From assembly GCF_026167545.1 (NCBI RefSeq), contig NZ_CP110678.1, positions 186,001 through 250,000 on the forward strand: a stretch of DNA of 64,000 nucleotides, written 5' to 3'. The notes under the pieces are model-generated. The model worked only from the letters and a program-made list of their open reading frames with translations, made no database searches and had not been told where the DNA came from. This document shows positions 9,125-16,267 of the stretch, in pieces. This DNA is from Sphingomonas sp. S1-29. Lineage in GTDB: Bacteria; Pseudomonadota; Alphaproteobacteria; Sphingomonadales; Sphingomonadaceae. Position numbers and translations under genes: made by a program. Each line of letters starts with the position of its first letter. Within the stretch, counting starts at the first letter, position 1.

Positions 9125-10123
9125 TCACGAGGTCAGCGGGGTTGAGACGGGCCGACCTTCCAGCTCGCGATATGTCTCCGCGAGCCGACCGACCGTCGCG
9201 ACCATGTGGACGCGCAACTCCAGTGGCCCGAGGATCTCGATCTCGGTGCCGAAGCGCAGAAGCTCGACAACGGCGTGCTCTGGCGTCGCGGCGGGCATCG
9301 TCGCGGTCCGCCAGCCGTCCGCGTCGGGCGCATCTATCACCGCCCTGGCTCTCACATAGGCGGGCAGGATCGAGTCCATCATCCGAATGCCGCGCGGGGA
9401 GAGGCGGACCGTGGCCTTGTGCGGGTGCAGTTCGGCATCGAGCCGTTGGACGCTCTCGGTCCAGTGGACTTCAAGGTCGAACGGGTCGGGCCGCGCAAAC
9501 CGCTCGTCGAGTACCTCAAGGCTGAGAATGCGCGAGATGCGGTAGGTGCGCACGCTCGCCTCGACTTGGCCGACGAGATACCAAGCCCCGCCCTTGAGCA
9601 CGATGCCGAGTGGTTCGACGCGGCGGTCCCGCTCCCCCGTCCAGCTACGGTAGCGGATGCGCAGCGGGCGTTCGCGCCAGACCGCATCGGCGACGGTGGG
9701 CAGGTGGTCGAGGCTCTCGCCCTCGCCAAACCAGGCCGGGGCGTCGAGGTGGAAGCGCGAGCGCATCCGATCCGCGCCGGCGCGCACCTCGGCGGGCATC
9801 GCCGCCAGCAATTTGGTCCGCGCTGTCGCTGCCACACCGCTCAGCCCGAGATCGGCGGTCTGCCGCGTCAGGCCGGCGAGGAACAAAGCCTCGGCCTCGG
9901 CCGACGACAGGCCGTTCAGCCGCGTGCGATAACCGTCGAGCAGGCGGTAGCCGCCGGTGTTCCCGCGTTCGCTATAGACCGGAATGCCCGCCGCACTCAG
10001 CGCGTCGACGTCGCGGTAAATGGTGCGCAGCGACACCTCACACTCGTCGGCCAGCGCCTGCGCCGTGACGCGGCCCTTCGCCTGCAGGGTGGTCAGGATC
10101 GAGAGGAGTCGGCTTGCTCGCAT
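9125..10123 (-). CDS. YafY-family transcriptional regulator (HTH + WYL domain)
   Basis: The 332-residue regulator has an N-terminal HTH_11 winged helix (RLLSILTTLQAKGRVTAQAL, then SLRTIYRDVDALSAAGIPV) and a WYL ligand-sensing domain with the motif GGAWYLVGQ. I choose ATG at 10123 over a TTG at 10141. WYL regulators bind DNA as dimers and sense nucleotides or small ligands. It is divergent from the GST gene, and the spacer contains an imperfect palindrome just upstream of its start, so it probably controls itself and the GST. Confidence 0.88.
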   Translation of the reverse strand: MRASRLLSILTTLQAKGRVTAQALADECEVSLRTIYRDVDALSAAGIPVYSERGNTGGYRLLDGYRTRLNGLSSAEAEALFLAGLTRQTADLGLSGVAATARTKLLAAMPAEVRAGADRMRSRFHLDAPAWFGEGESLDHLPTVADAVWRERPLRIRYRSWTGERDRRVEPLGIVLKGGAWYLVGQVEASVRTYRISRILSLEVLDERFARPDPFDLEVHWTESVQRLDAELHPHKATVRLSPRGIRMMDSILPAYVRARAVIDAPDADGWRTATMPAATPEHAVVELLRFGTEIEILGPLELRVHMVATVGRLAETYRELEGRPVSTPLTS

Positions 10124-10140
10124 CGCATTAGCATAAGGCA

Positions 10141-10161
10141 ACCTGACACAAGATGACAGGT
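10141..10161. promoter_or_regulatory. Candidate operator between YafY-like regulator and GST gene
   Basis: ACCTGACA-caaga-TGACAGGT is an inverted repeat with 7 of 8 arm positions matching, 18 bp upstream of the regulator's ATG and about 70 bp upstream of the GST start. TGACA/TGTCA-like palindromes are usual targets of YafY-type regulators, so an autoregulatory site is a fair inference. Confidence 0.45.
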
Positions 10162-10229
10162 AAGGGCGCGCATAGCGGCTTCACCCGTTGCGACTCACGC
10201 TGCGGGAAGATCGATCAGGAGAGCTGTTC

Positions 10230-10889
10230 ATGACCGAAGACCGCACCATCACCTTATTTCATTCCCCGCAGACTCGCTCGTCCGCGACGCTCGCGTTGCT
10301 AGAGGAGCTGGGGGCACCCTACGAGCTAAAGGTCCTCAACATGAAGGCGGGCGACCAGCGTCGGCCTGACTATCTTGCTATCAATCCTATGGGCAAAGTG
10401 CCCGCAATTCTCGACTGCGGGGTACTGGTGACCGAGCAGGTCGCCATTGTCATCCACCTCGCCGACCGCTTTCCCGAGGCCGGGCTCGCACCCGCGCTCG
10501 GCGATCCACGGCGGGGTGCCTATCTTCGTTGGCTCGCCTTCTACGCCGGGTGCTTCGAGCCTGCGGTGGTGGATAGATTTCTGCAGCACACGCCACCTGC
10601 CGGCCAGTCGATCTACCGCGACTTCGACACGATGCTGGACATTTTGGAGGCGCAGCTCGCTGAGGGCCCATACCTGCTCGGGGACGCGTTCACCGCCGCC
10701 GACATTCTGTGGGGCGGGTCGCTGCGCTGGACGATGATGTTCGGGATCGTGCCGCCGCGGCCAGTGTTCGCCGCCTATGCGGATCGAATTGGCGCACGAG
10801 CCGCGGTGCGGAAAATCGACGCGCTCGATGCAACACTCGCGGCTGAGCATGAGGCGGCGGTGGCACCTAAGGCGGCCGCGGTCGCCTGA
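10230..10889 (+). CDS. Glutathione S-transferase family protein
   Basis: A 219-residue cytosolic GST. The N-terminal thioredoxin fold shows LFHSPQTRSS (glutathione-site Ser region), NPMGKVPAIL with the cis-Pro of the fold, and the gamma-glutamyl-binding acid region TEQVAI. The all-helical C-terminal domain ends with YLLGDAFTAADI, the conserved N-capping box. The ATG at 10230 is supported by AGGAGAG 7 bp upstream. It is divergent from the YafY-like regulator, a common arrangement for stress-induced GSTs. Substrate not predictable. Confidence 0.88.
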   Translation: MTEDRTITLFHSPQTRSSATLALLEELGAPYELKVLNMKAGDQRRPDYLAINPMGKVPAILDCGVLVTEQVAIVIHLADRFPEAGLAPALGDPRRGAYLRWLAFYAGCFEPAVVDRFLQHTPPAGQSIYRDFDTMLDILEAQLAEGPYLLGDAFTAADILWGGSLRWTMMFGIVPPRPVFAAYADRIGARAAVRKIDALDATLAAEHEAAVAPKAAAVA

Positions 10890-10903
10890 GGCACGCGCGG
10901 ACG

Positions 10904-10951
10904 GCGACGACCGGTAAGCGCATGGGACTTCATGAGCGTACCGGTCGTCGC
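10904..10951. terminator. Strong hairpin downstream of the GST gene
   Basis: Perfect 13-bp arms GCGACGACCGGTA (10904-10916) and TACCGGTCGTCGC (10939-10951) enclose a 22-nt loop that is itself partly symmetric. It begins 15 bp after the GST stop. There is no T tract, so it may act as a transcript-end stabiliser or factor-assisted terminator rather than a classic intrinsic terminator. Confidence 0.5.
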
Positions 10952-11254
10952 TCACCTTGGCGGAGCTGGAAGTGATCCCACGGACAATCCCGATTGCAGC
11001 ACCTGAACAAGCGTCCGGTGTCGGGCATACCGCTTGGCTGTGCCAATGTCGGGAACTGGGTCATGATGCCGAGTAGCCGCCGTTCGGATTTGCGCCCCAA
11101 TATCCAGCCATATTGGCGCCCCTAGGGCATACCCCACAGCAGACGCTCCCTTAGCTTCATGCTGCCGCATACTTAAGCTGCGCGACCTGTTGTGGCCTGC
11201 CACCAATCCGGTCAGAATGACGGCGATAAGCGGCCCGAAGGCCGACGAAACCAT
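10952..11254 (-). CDS. Doubtful 100-aa open frame
   Basis: A minus-strand frame from ATG 11254 with one hydrophobic stretch near the start (FGPLIAVILTGLVAG) and then a hydrophilic tail. It fills the otherwise empty 370 bp between the GST hairpin and the GGT-like gene, and lies directly downstream of the latter on the same strand. No family is recognised, and base composition is lower in GC than the neighbours. It could be a small membrane protein, decayed sequence or chance. Confidence 0.2.
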   Translation of the reverse strand: MVSSAFGPLIAVILTGLVAGHNRSRSLSMRQHEAKGASAVGYALGAPIWLDIGAQIRTAATRHHDPVPDIGTAKRYARHRTLVQVLQSGLSVGSLPAPPR

Positions 11255-11258
11255 TGAT

Positions 11259-13016
11259 TCATTCTGCGGCGGCGAAAACGAGAACGCCCGGCACTTCGGC
11301 GCTGGCTGTGCTACCGCGAAGGGCCACGAAGGCGGCGGTTCCGCGGACGTACAGCACGCGCTGGGCATCAACCTCGCGAATCGGTAACCCGCGCTTGCGC
11401 AGCGCCTCGAGCATGTCGACGGGGTAACGCCCAGCCGGGACCAGCTCGTCGCGGGCGAGCAGCGGCACGCCGAGCTGTTCGTAGTTGAGGAGCAGCGGCG
11501 GAGCAGCGGCGAGCGCAGGCAGGTCGGCATCCGCGCGGCGCAGACCGCTCACGAGCCGCAGCGTCTCGGGCACAACCGAAGATCCGATAGCAGCAACTGC
11601 GGCGACCGGCTTCCCGCGTTCGAGAAGGATCATCGGTGTCATGTCGCTTGGCAGGCGCGCGCCGGGCGCGATGGCGGTGAGCAGGTGGCGATAGATGCTC
11701 GCGGGGACCGGCAGCGGCACGCCGCCGAGCACCAGCCCCGAATCACCCCAGACGGCGGTGTTGCTCGAATGGACCAGCGCCGCGACATTGCCCCAGCGAT
11801 CGACCGCGACTACCGATGCGCTGTGGTGGCCGGGGTCGGTCGGCACGTCGGCACCGAGCATCTCCTCCATCGCGAGCGCGGCAGCGGCGCCATATTCCGG
11901 GGTCACGCGGGCGGCGCAGGTCCCGCCTACGCCTACACGCTTTTCGAACGCCGCGGCGGCGGGGCCATGATGTCCGTAGATCGCAGTGCGCAGCGCCAGC
12001 GCAGTCGTGCGGAACGCCTCGCCGCCCTCCCTCGCGCTTCCGGAATGGTCGATCAGGTTGAGCGCTTCCAGCACGGCGCAGCCGCTGGTGTTGGTCGCCG
12101 CTGGTCCGGCGAGGGTGGCGCCCGCCGAACTGTAAAGGAGGGGCTCGCCCCAGCTTGGAGCGTAGGCGCGCATCTCGGCCAGGGTCGCCGCGCCGCCTGC
12201 GCCGCGCACCGTCTCGACATAACGCTGCGCCCAGGCGCCGCTGTACATGTAACGGGCACCGTCCTTCGCGAGCGACTTCAGCAGGGCCGCAAGCTCGGGC
12301 TGGACGAAGCGACTGCCGACTATGGGGCTGGCGCCGCCGGGTAGCGCGAAGGCTCGGCCGGACTCGGTCTTCCGGAGCGGCGCGGTGGCGATGCTGAAAT
12401 AGCCAGCAAGCAGCGGCGTGACCGGCACGCCATTCTCGGCATACCAGATCGAAGGTGCTAGCAGCCGCGCGAACCGCAGCTTGCCGAAGCGGCGGTGCAT
12501 CGCCTCCATGCCGCCCATGAAGCCCGGCACCAGCATCTTTCGTCCGAGCGCCCCGGAGGCGTTGGCGGGCGGCGCCATGCCGGTCACCAGGCTCAAATCG
12601 GCATCCGGGATGGTCGCCCGCGACGTCTCGCCGCGCCAGCTGCCCCAGCCCGCGTCCATCGCATAGACCCGCCCGTTGCGCGCTTCGTAATAGACTAGCT
12701 GGGCGACCCCCGCGAACGAGACATTGGCGCCGAGCATCGCCGTGACCTGCGCGAATGCCGTGGTGACCGCAGCATCGGCGGCGGTCCCGCCCTCGCGCAG
12801 AACGTTCGCGCCTGCCTCAACCGCGATCGGCGATGCGCTGCCGGAGACCACCCCTTTACCGCCTCCTATTGTTCGCGTCGCGGTGGGGAACACCGCTGCT
12901 TCGCGCGCTTCGATCGCCAGCCGCTCGGGATCGGCGGACTGGGGTGCAGCGAAGCCCGGGGTCACCAGAGCGAGCGTCACCGTCAGCGCCAGGTGGCGCT
13001 TTGCATATGCCATCAT
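11259..13016 (-). CDS. Gamma-glutamyltransferase-like protein lacking the catalytic threonine
   Basis: The 585-residue protein has a signal peptide (about 1-24) and the overall order of a GGT/acylase Ntn-hydrolase: ASPIAVEAGANVLREGGTAADAA near the start and AVDRWGNVAALV, AIAPGARLPSDMTPMILL near the end. However, where family members have the autoprocessing nucleophile TTHxS, this one has HHSAS at residues 397-401. The GGGGF and DxRExAP segments that bind glutamate are also replaced (around 100-130). It is therefore either inactive as a classic GGT or uses Ser in a different activity. It is the third gene of an operon with a membrane protein and an XRE regulator (19 bp after the regulator). 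Confidence 0.78.
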   Translation of the reverse strand: MMAYAKRHLALTVTLALVTPGFAAPQSADPERLAIEAREAAVFPTATRTIGGGKGVVSGSASPIAVEAGANVLREGGTAADAAVTTAFAQVTAMLGANVSFAGVAQLVYYEARNGRVYAMDAGWGSWRGETSRATIPDADLSLVTGMAPPANASGALGRKMLVPGFMGGMEAMHRRFGKLRFARLLAPSIWYAENGVPVTPLLAGYFSIATAPLRKTESGRAFALPGGASPIVGSRFVQPELAALLKSLAKDGARYMYSGAWAQRYVETVRGAGGAATLAEMRAYAPSWGEPLLYSSAGATLAGPAATNTSGCAVLEALNLIDHSGSAREGGEAFRTTALALRTAIYGHHGPAAAAFEKRVGVGGTCAARVTPEYGAAAALAMEEMLGADVPTDPGHHSASVVAVDRWGNVAALVHSSNTAVWGDSGLVLGGVPLPVPASIYRHLLTAIAPGARLPSDMTPMILLERGKPVAAVAAIGSSVVPETLRLVSGLRRADADLPALAAAPPLLLNYEQLGVPLLARDELVPAGRYPVDMLEALRKRGLPIREVDAQRVLYVRGTAAFVALRGSTASAEVPGVLVFAAAE

Positions 13017-13035
13017 TCGTCCCCTTGAGAGTTGC

Positions 13036-13227
13036 TCAATCCTTGAAGAACAATGCCTCGATCGGCCTTCCGAAGAGTTCGGCGATGTCGAAAGCGAGCG
13101 GTAGGCTGGGGTCGTACCGGCCGTTTTCGATCGCGTTCACCGTCTGGCGCGAGACTTTGAGACGCTCGGCGAGGTCAACCTGCGACCAGCCGCGCTCGGC
13201 GCGCAATTCCTTGAGCAGATTCCTCAC
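13036..13227 (-). CDS. Small XRE-family transcriptional regulator
   Basis: A 63-residue protein consisting of little more than one Cro/XRE helix-turn-helix: LRAERGWSQVDLAERLKVSR followed by QTVNAIENGRYDPSLPLAF. This compact YozG-like type often follows a small membrane protein gene. The GTG start overlaps the stop of the upstream membrane protein (GTGA at 13227-13224), so translation is coupled. A perfect palindrome ahead of the operon is the likely binding site. Confidence 0.88.
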   Translation of the reverse strand: MRNLLKELRAERGWSQVDLAERLKVSRQTVNAIENGRYDPSLPLAFDIAELFGRPIEALFFKD

Positions 13228-13619
13228 CGAAACCTCAGCAGTTGTACCCAGATCGCAGCGATCCAAGCCGACTGCGTGACCACCAGCGGCACCCACATCG
13301 GCAGCCGCGGCCAGCCGATGACTTCGAGCAATGTATAGCCGATCATCAGGACCAGCGACGCACCGAACGCCCAGACCACCGCTTCCATCTGGCTGCGGCG
13401 CTGCATCTCGTCGCTCTTGCGAAACTGGCGGAGCGCGAAGCGAAGGATTCCCAGCGCGGGGAACAACGGCAGCAGGATGATCGCGGTGCGCCACCCGCCG
13501 AGTCGCGGCATGTTGAAAACGATACCGATCGAGAGGCTCAGCGTGATGACGAAGGCCGTCGTCCAGCCGAGCTGGATCAGCAATGCGCGGACGATTTCGC
13601 GACGAAGCTCAGCGTGCAT
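13224..13619 (-). CDS. Four-helix membrane protein paired with XRE regulator
   Basis: The 131-residue product has about four membrane segments (roughly 12-34, 43-60, 80-99, 108-128) with a charged loop RQFRKSDEMQRRSQME after the second. I recognise it as the type of small hypothetical membrane protein that precedes YozG-like regulators. I choose ATG 13619 rather than an in-frame TTG at 13661, because the TTG would place the operator palindrome inside the coding region. It may sense a membrane signal or modulate the regulator; function unknown. Confidence 0.75.
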   Translation of the reverse strand: MHAELRREIVRALLIQLGWTTAFVITLSLSIGIVFNMPRLGGWRTAIILLPLFPALGILRFALRQFRKSDEMQRRSQMEAVVWAFGASLVLMIGYTLLEVIGWPRLPMWVPLVVTQSAWIAAIWVQLLRFR

Positions 13620-13977
13620 TTCAGTATCCCGCTTATGGAAAGCCTCTTTTCCATAGACCAAGTCGCCGTTGATGACAAGGAGGCTTTACACAAGTTTCCT
13701 TTACATCATTCGGCTCTTCGATCAGTCGGAGGCGTGGGCTGGAGCCCCGGGGGGCGTCAAGGCGGCAGCGTCGAGCAAACTTCAGCCAAAAGCTGCAGGT
13801 CAGCTGGCGGCCCAATTCCAGCTGGAAAGCATATGAACGAATGACCGGTTTCGGGGCGTGGCCAACCGAGCTTTAGTGACCGCAAATGGGTCCTTTCGGC
13901 CTGGAAGCGGCCAAGCGGTTTTCGCCCAGTTGCGGTCGTCCCACAGGACCGTAACAAACGACGGAAGTTGTCGTTCG
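13620..13977. other. Gene-free 358 bp between the XRE operon and a methyltransferase gene
   Basis: Besides the palindrome at 13634-13655 and TTTACA repeats near 13690, it holds an inverted-repeat element at 13878-13937 with outer arms GACCGCAA and TTGCGGTC and an inner GGCC...GGCC pair. No credible coding frame is seen. Confidence 0.45.
13634..13655. promoter_or_regulatory. Perfect palindrome, candidate operator of the XRE operon
   Basis: TATGGAAA-gcctct-TTTCCATA: two perfect 8-bp arms with a 6-bp spacer, 15 bp upstream of the membrane protein's ATG. Spacing and symmetry suit a small dimeric XRE regulator. About 35 bp further upstream TTTACA occurs twice (13685 and 13700 area), possibly promoter elements or a second binding site. 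Confidence 0.6.
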
Positions 13978-14589
13978 TTACCCCGACTTTTGTGCGGTCA
14001 CGGTCAGCCATCGAGCCGGCTCACTGAAGTATCCGACCCCGTCATAGGTTTCGAAAGCCAGCCTGGCCCAATGTCCCGCGGATCGATACGCCGCTTCCAT
14101 ATCGTCTTCGTCCGGATAATTATAGTAGCGCCCATGCTGATCCCATCCAGGCGAACCACCGGTTTTGAAGCTAGCAAAATGCCAGCCTTCAGCCGTAAGC
14201 GCCTCGTGAATTCGGCGAAGGACAACTGGCAATTCCTTCGCCGGGACATGCAGCAGTGATGCACACGCGACGACCGCGTCGTACTCGGCCGTGGCATTGA
14301 GTTGATCGAAACGCATCGTTCGCGCCCCGTGTGACAAACGTTCGTTGGCAATGGCCGCCATGGCCGCAACACCATCGGTCGCGTCAACACGATAGCCAAG
14401 CCGTTCCATTGCCAAAGCATCGCTACCGCCCCCGCAACCAAGCTCCAAAATCCTAGCGCCCGCAGGAACGTGAGGGAGGAAGGCCAGAAGGTCAGGCGAA
14501 ACCTCGTCGGGGCGGGCACCAATATATGAAGGCGCGTTCGTCTGATAGAACTCTAACGTCGACGCGTCGGAGGCTGATGGCATGTCCAT
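13978..14589 (-). CDS. Class I SAM-dependent methyltransferase
   Basis: A 203-residue single-domain methyltransferase with motif I ARILELGCGGGSDAL (about 44-58), the acidic residue of motif II in RVDATDG, and motif IV EYDAVVACASLLHVP. The rest matches the Methyltransf_11/25 fold; related small proteins act on small molecules or stay uncharacterised. A second ATG at 14583 is possible. It lies alone between the integrase and the XRE operon in the accessory region, so it may be cargo of the former island. Confidence 0.85.
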   Translation of the reverse strand: MDMPSASDASTLEFYQTNAPSYIGARPDEVSPDLLAFLPHVPAGARILELGCGGGSDALAMERLGYRVDATDGVAAMAAIANERLSHGARTMRFDQLNATAEYDAVVACASLLHVPAKELPVVLRRIHEALTAEGWHFASFKTGGSPGWDQHGRYYNYPDEDDMEAAYRSAGHWARLAFETYDGVGYFSEPARWLTVTAQKSG

Positions 14590-14685
14590 TTATGTGGTGT
14601 AGCGGTTCAATAGCGGACAGTCATCTTCCCACCACCTACCGCCGTTCGGGCGCGGGTAATCGTCGCGACGCTCTTGAAAGCTGAC

Positions 14686-14733
14686 TGGCCGTTGCTGGGC
14701 GGGAAAGCGATCCCGCAGCAAGCGGCCATTTTT
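14686..14733 (+). repeat. Hairpin with T tract
   Basis: Arms TGGCCGTTGCTG and CAGCAAGCGGCCA pair with one bulge, enclose a second small stem (GGGA/TCCC) and are followed by TTTTT. As an intrinsic terminator it would work on plus-strand transcripts, but both neighbours run on the minus strand, so it may be an orphan or a mobile repeat. Confidence 0.35.
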
Positions 14734-14741
14734 GGCCGGTG

Positions 14742-15966
14742 CTATCGGCTCTTCGCCTTCCCGAACTTTCCATCGAGGACCTTGGCTCCGTCGCGCAGAA
14801 ATTCGAGATGATCTGACCAATGCTGCATCATGCGCACACGCTCTTCCCAATATTCTCCGCGGCTATGGGCTCGGCGCATGGCATTGTTGTCGCGATGGGC
14901 AAGTTGGCGCTCGATCGCGTCCGCATGCCACAGCCCCATCTCATTCGGCAGCGTCGCTGCCAGGGCGCGGAAACCATGGCCGGTCATTTGGTCCTGCGCA
15001 TAGCCCATTCTACGAAGCGCCGCGTTGATGGTGTTCTCTGACATCGGCCGTTCCACCGATCGTAGCGACGGGAAAAGATACGAGCTGTGCTCGGCGTCGT
15101 GCTTGATCGATTCGAGGATTTGAAGTGCCTGACGAGAGAGCGGGACTGAGTGTGCTCGCCGCATCTTGGTTTTGTGTGACGGGATCGTCCAAACCGCCTT
15201 GTCAAAATCGAGATCCGCCCATTCGGCAGAACGAAGCTCTCCAAGCCGAACAAACACGTGCGGCAGGAAGCGAAGCGCGACGCCGGTCGTCGGATGGTCT
15301 TCCAGCGCTTCAATGGCACGGAGCAACGCGCCTGCTTCGGACGGCGATCGCGGGGCGATGGACGTGTTTGGGTACGATCAACGCGCCCCGAAGGTCGGCC
15401 GCGACATCGCGCTCGGCCCGCGCCGTAGCGATGGCATAGCGGAAAATTTGCGAACAGGTGCTGCGGAGGCGCTTTGCCGTTTCGTACCGGCCTTTTGCCT
15501 CCATCTTGCGCAGCATGATGAGCAACGCGTGCGCCGAGATCGAGGCGACAGGGCGCTGCCCAATGGTTGCGATGATGAAACTCAGCAGCCAGCGCAGCTT
15601 TTTCATCGTGACCGGCGAGCGGCCCTCTTTCTCGACTTTGAGCAGCCATTCGTCGGCCACGGCTTTGAAGCTGCTGGACGCCGCTACGGTGGCGGCGATC
15701 CGATCGAGCTTGATTCGTTCAGATGGATCATCGCCTTGAGCTAACACCTTGCGCGCCGCGTCGCGCGCTGCGCGAGCCTCGGCTAGCCCGGTATCTGGCC
15801 ACACGCCGAAGGCCAGGGTCTTCTGCTTGCCTGAATGCCGATAATTCATCCGCCAGCAGCGAGCGCCGGACGGTGCTACGAGCAGGTAAAGTCCGTCGCT
15901 ATCGCTAAGCTTGTACGCCTTCTGGCGACCCTTGGCTGCTTTGATTGCCACAACCGACAACGCCAT
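14742..15966 (-). pseudogene. Tyrosine-type integrase (DUF4102 family), frameshifted and active-site Tyr lost
   Basis: The 5' part from ATG 15966 encodes the DUF4102 arm-binding domain (YKLSDSDGLYLLVAPSGARC) and the SAM-like core-binding domain; it breaks at a stop at 15310. The 3' part in another frame (to 14742) continues with the catalytic domain: Arg in FVRLGELRSAEW, HGFRA and QLAHRD. The two frames join near 15345. In addition the nucleophile position, normally AYNRAEY in this family, reads AHSRGEY, so Tyr is replaced by His. It lies 163 bp from the 3' end of tRNA-Glu, the usual place for such integrases. It can no longer recombine DNA. Confidence 0.85.
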
Positions 15967-15984
15967 GATGGTATCTCCACCCAA

Positions 15985-16129
15985 GCGACCGGCTCAGTGC
16001 CATCAAGGATACCATCAGATTACTGGTATGGAGTGGTATTCCGCCGATCCGACTGGGATGGTTATACCACAAAAAACCGCAGAAAACAGCCGATTATGGA
16101 ACGTTGTCGGTAGTTCTGGGATAGTGTTT
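15985..16129. promoter_or_regulatory. Spacer between integrase and tRNA-Glu with GGTAT motifs
   Basis: The spacer repeats GGTAT/ATACC several times (ATACCATC near 15970 and 16008, TGGTATGGAGTGGTATTCC near 16026, GGTTATACCAC near 16060). Such iterated motifs upstream of DUF4102 integrases are plausible arm-type binding sites; the tRNA 3' end next to them would be the core attachment site. Confidence 0.35.
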
Positions 16130-16204
16130 TGGTGACCCCTACGGGAATCGAACCCGTGCTTCAGCCGTGAAAGGGCCGCGTCCTAACCGCTAGACGAAGG
16201 GGCC
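16130..16204 (-). tRNA. tRNA-Glu (anticodon TTC)
   Basis: The minus strand folds into a full cloverleaf starting GGCCCCTTCGTCTAGCGG, with anticodon loop CCTTTCACG (TTC), T-arm GGGTTCGATTCCC and an encoded CCA at 16130-16132. The acceptor stem GGCCCCT pairs with AGGGGTC. Its 3' end faces the integrase remnant and is the probable historical insertion site. Confidence 0.97.
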
Positions 16205-16267
16205 GTCAGCGAGGGGGCGGACTAGGCGATGGTGGGGGTGGTGGTCAAGGGGCTGTTTGGCGGTATT

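Noticed and set aside
13757..14011. 84-codon minus-strand frame upstream of the XRE operon
   Set aside because: It overlaps the methyltransferase 3' end, has no ribosome site and covers an inverted-repeat element.
14686..14733. Terminator of the integrase or methyltransferase transcript
   Set aside because: The T tract follows the hairpin on the plus strand, whereas both genes run on the minus strand.
16130..16155. Search for a second attachment site copy of the tRNA-Glu 3' end
   Set aside because: No other copy of the 3' terminal sequence was seen in the window; the tRNA-Cys T-arm resembles it only through the common tRNA motif.
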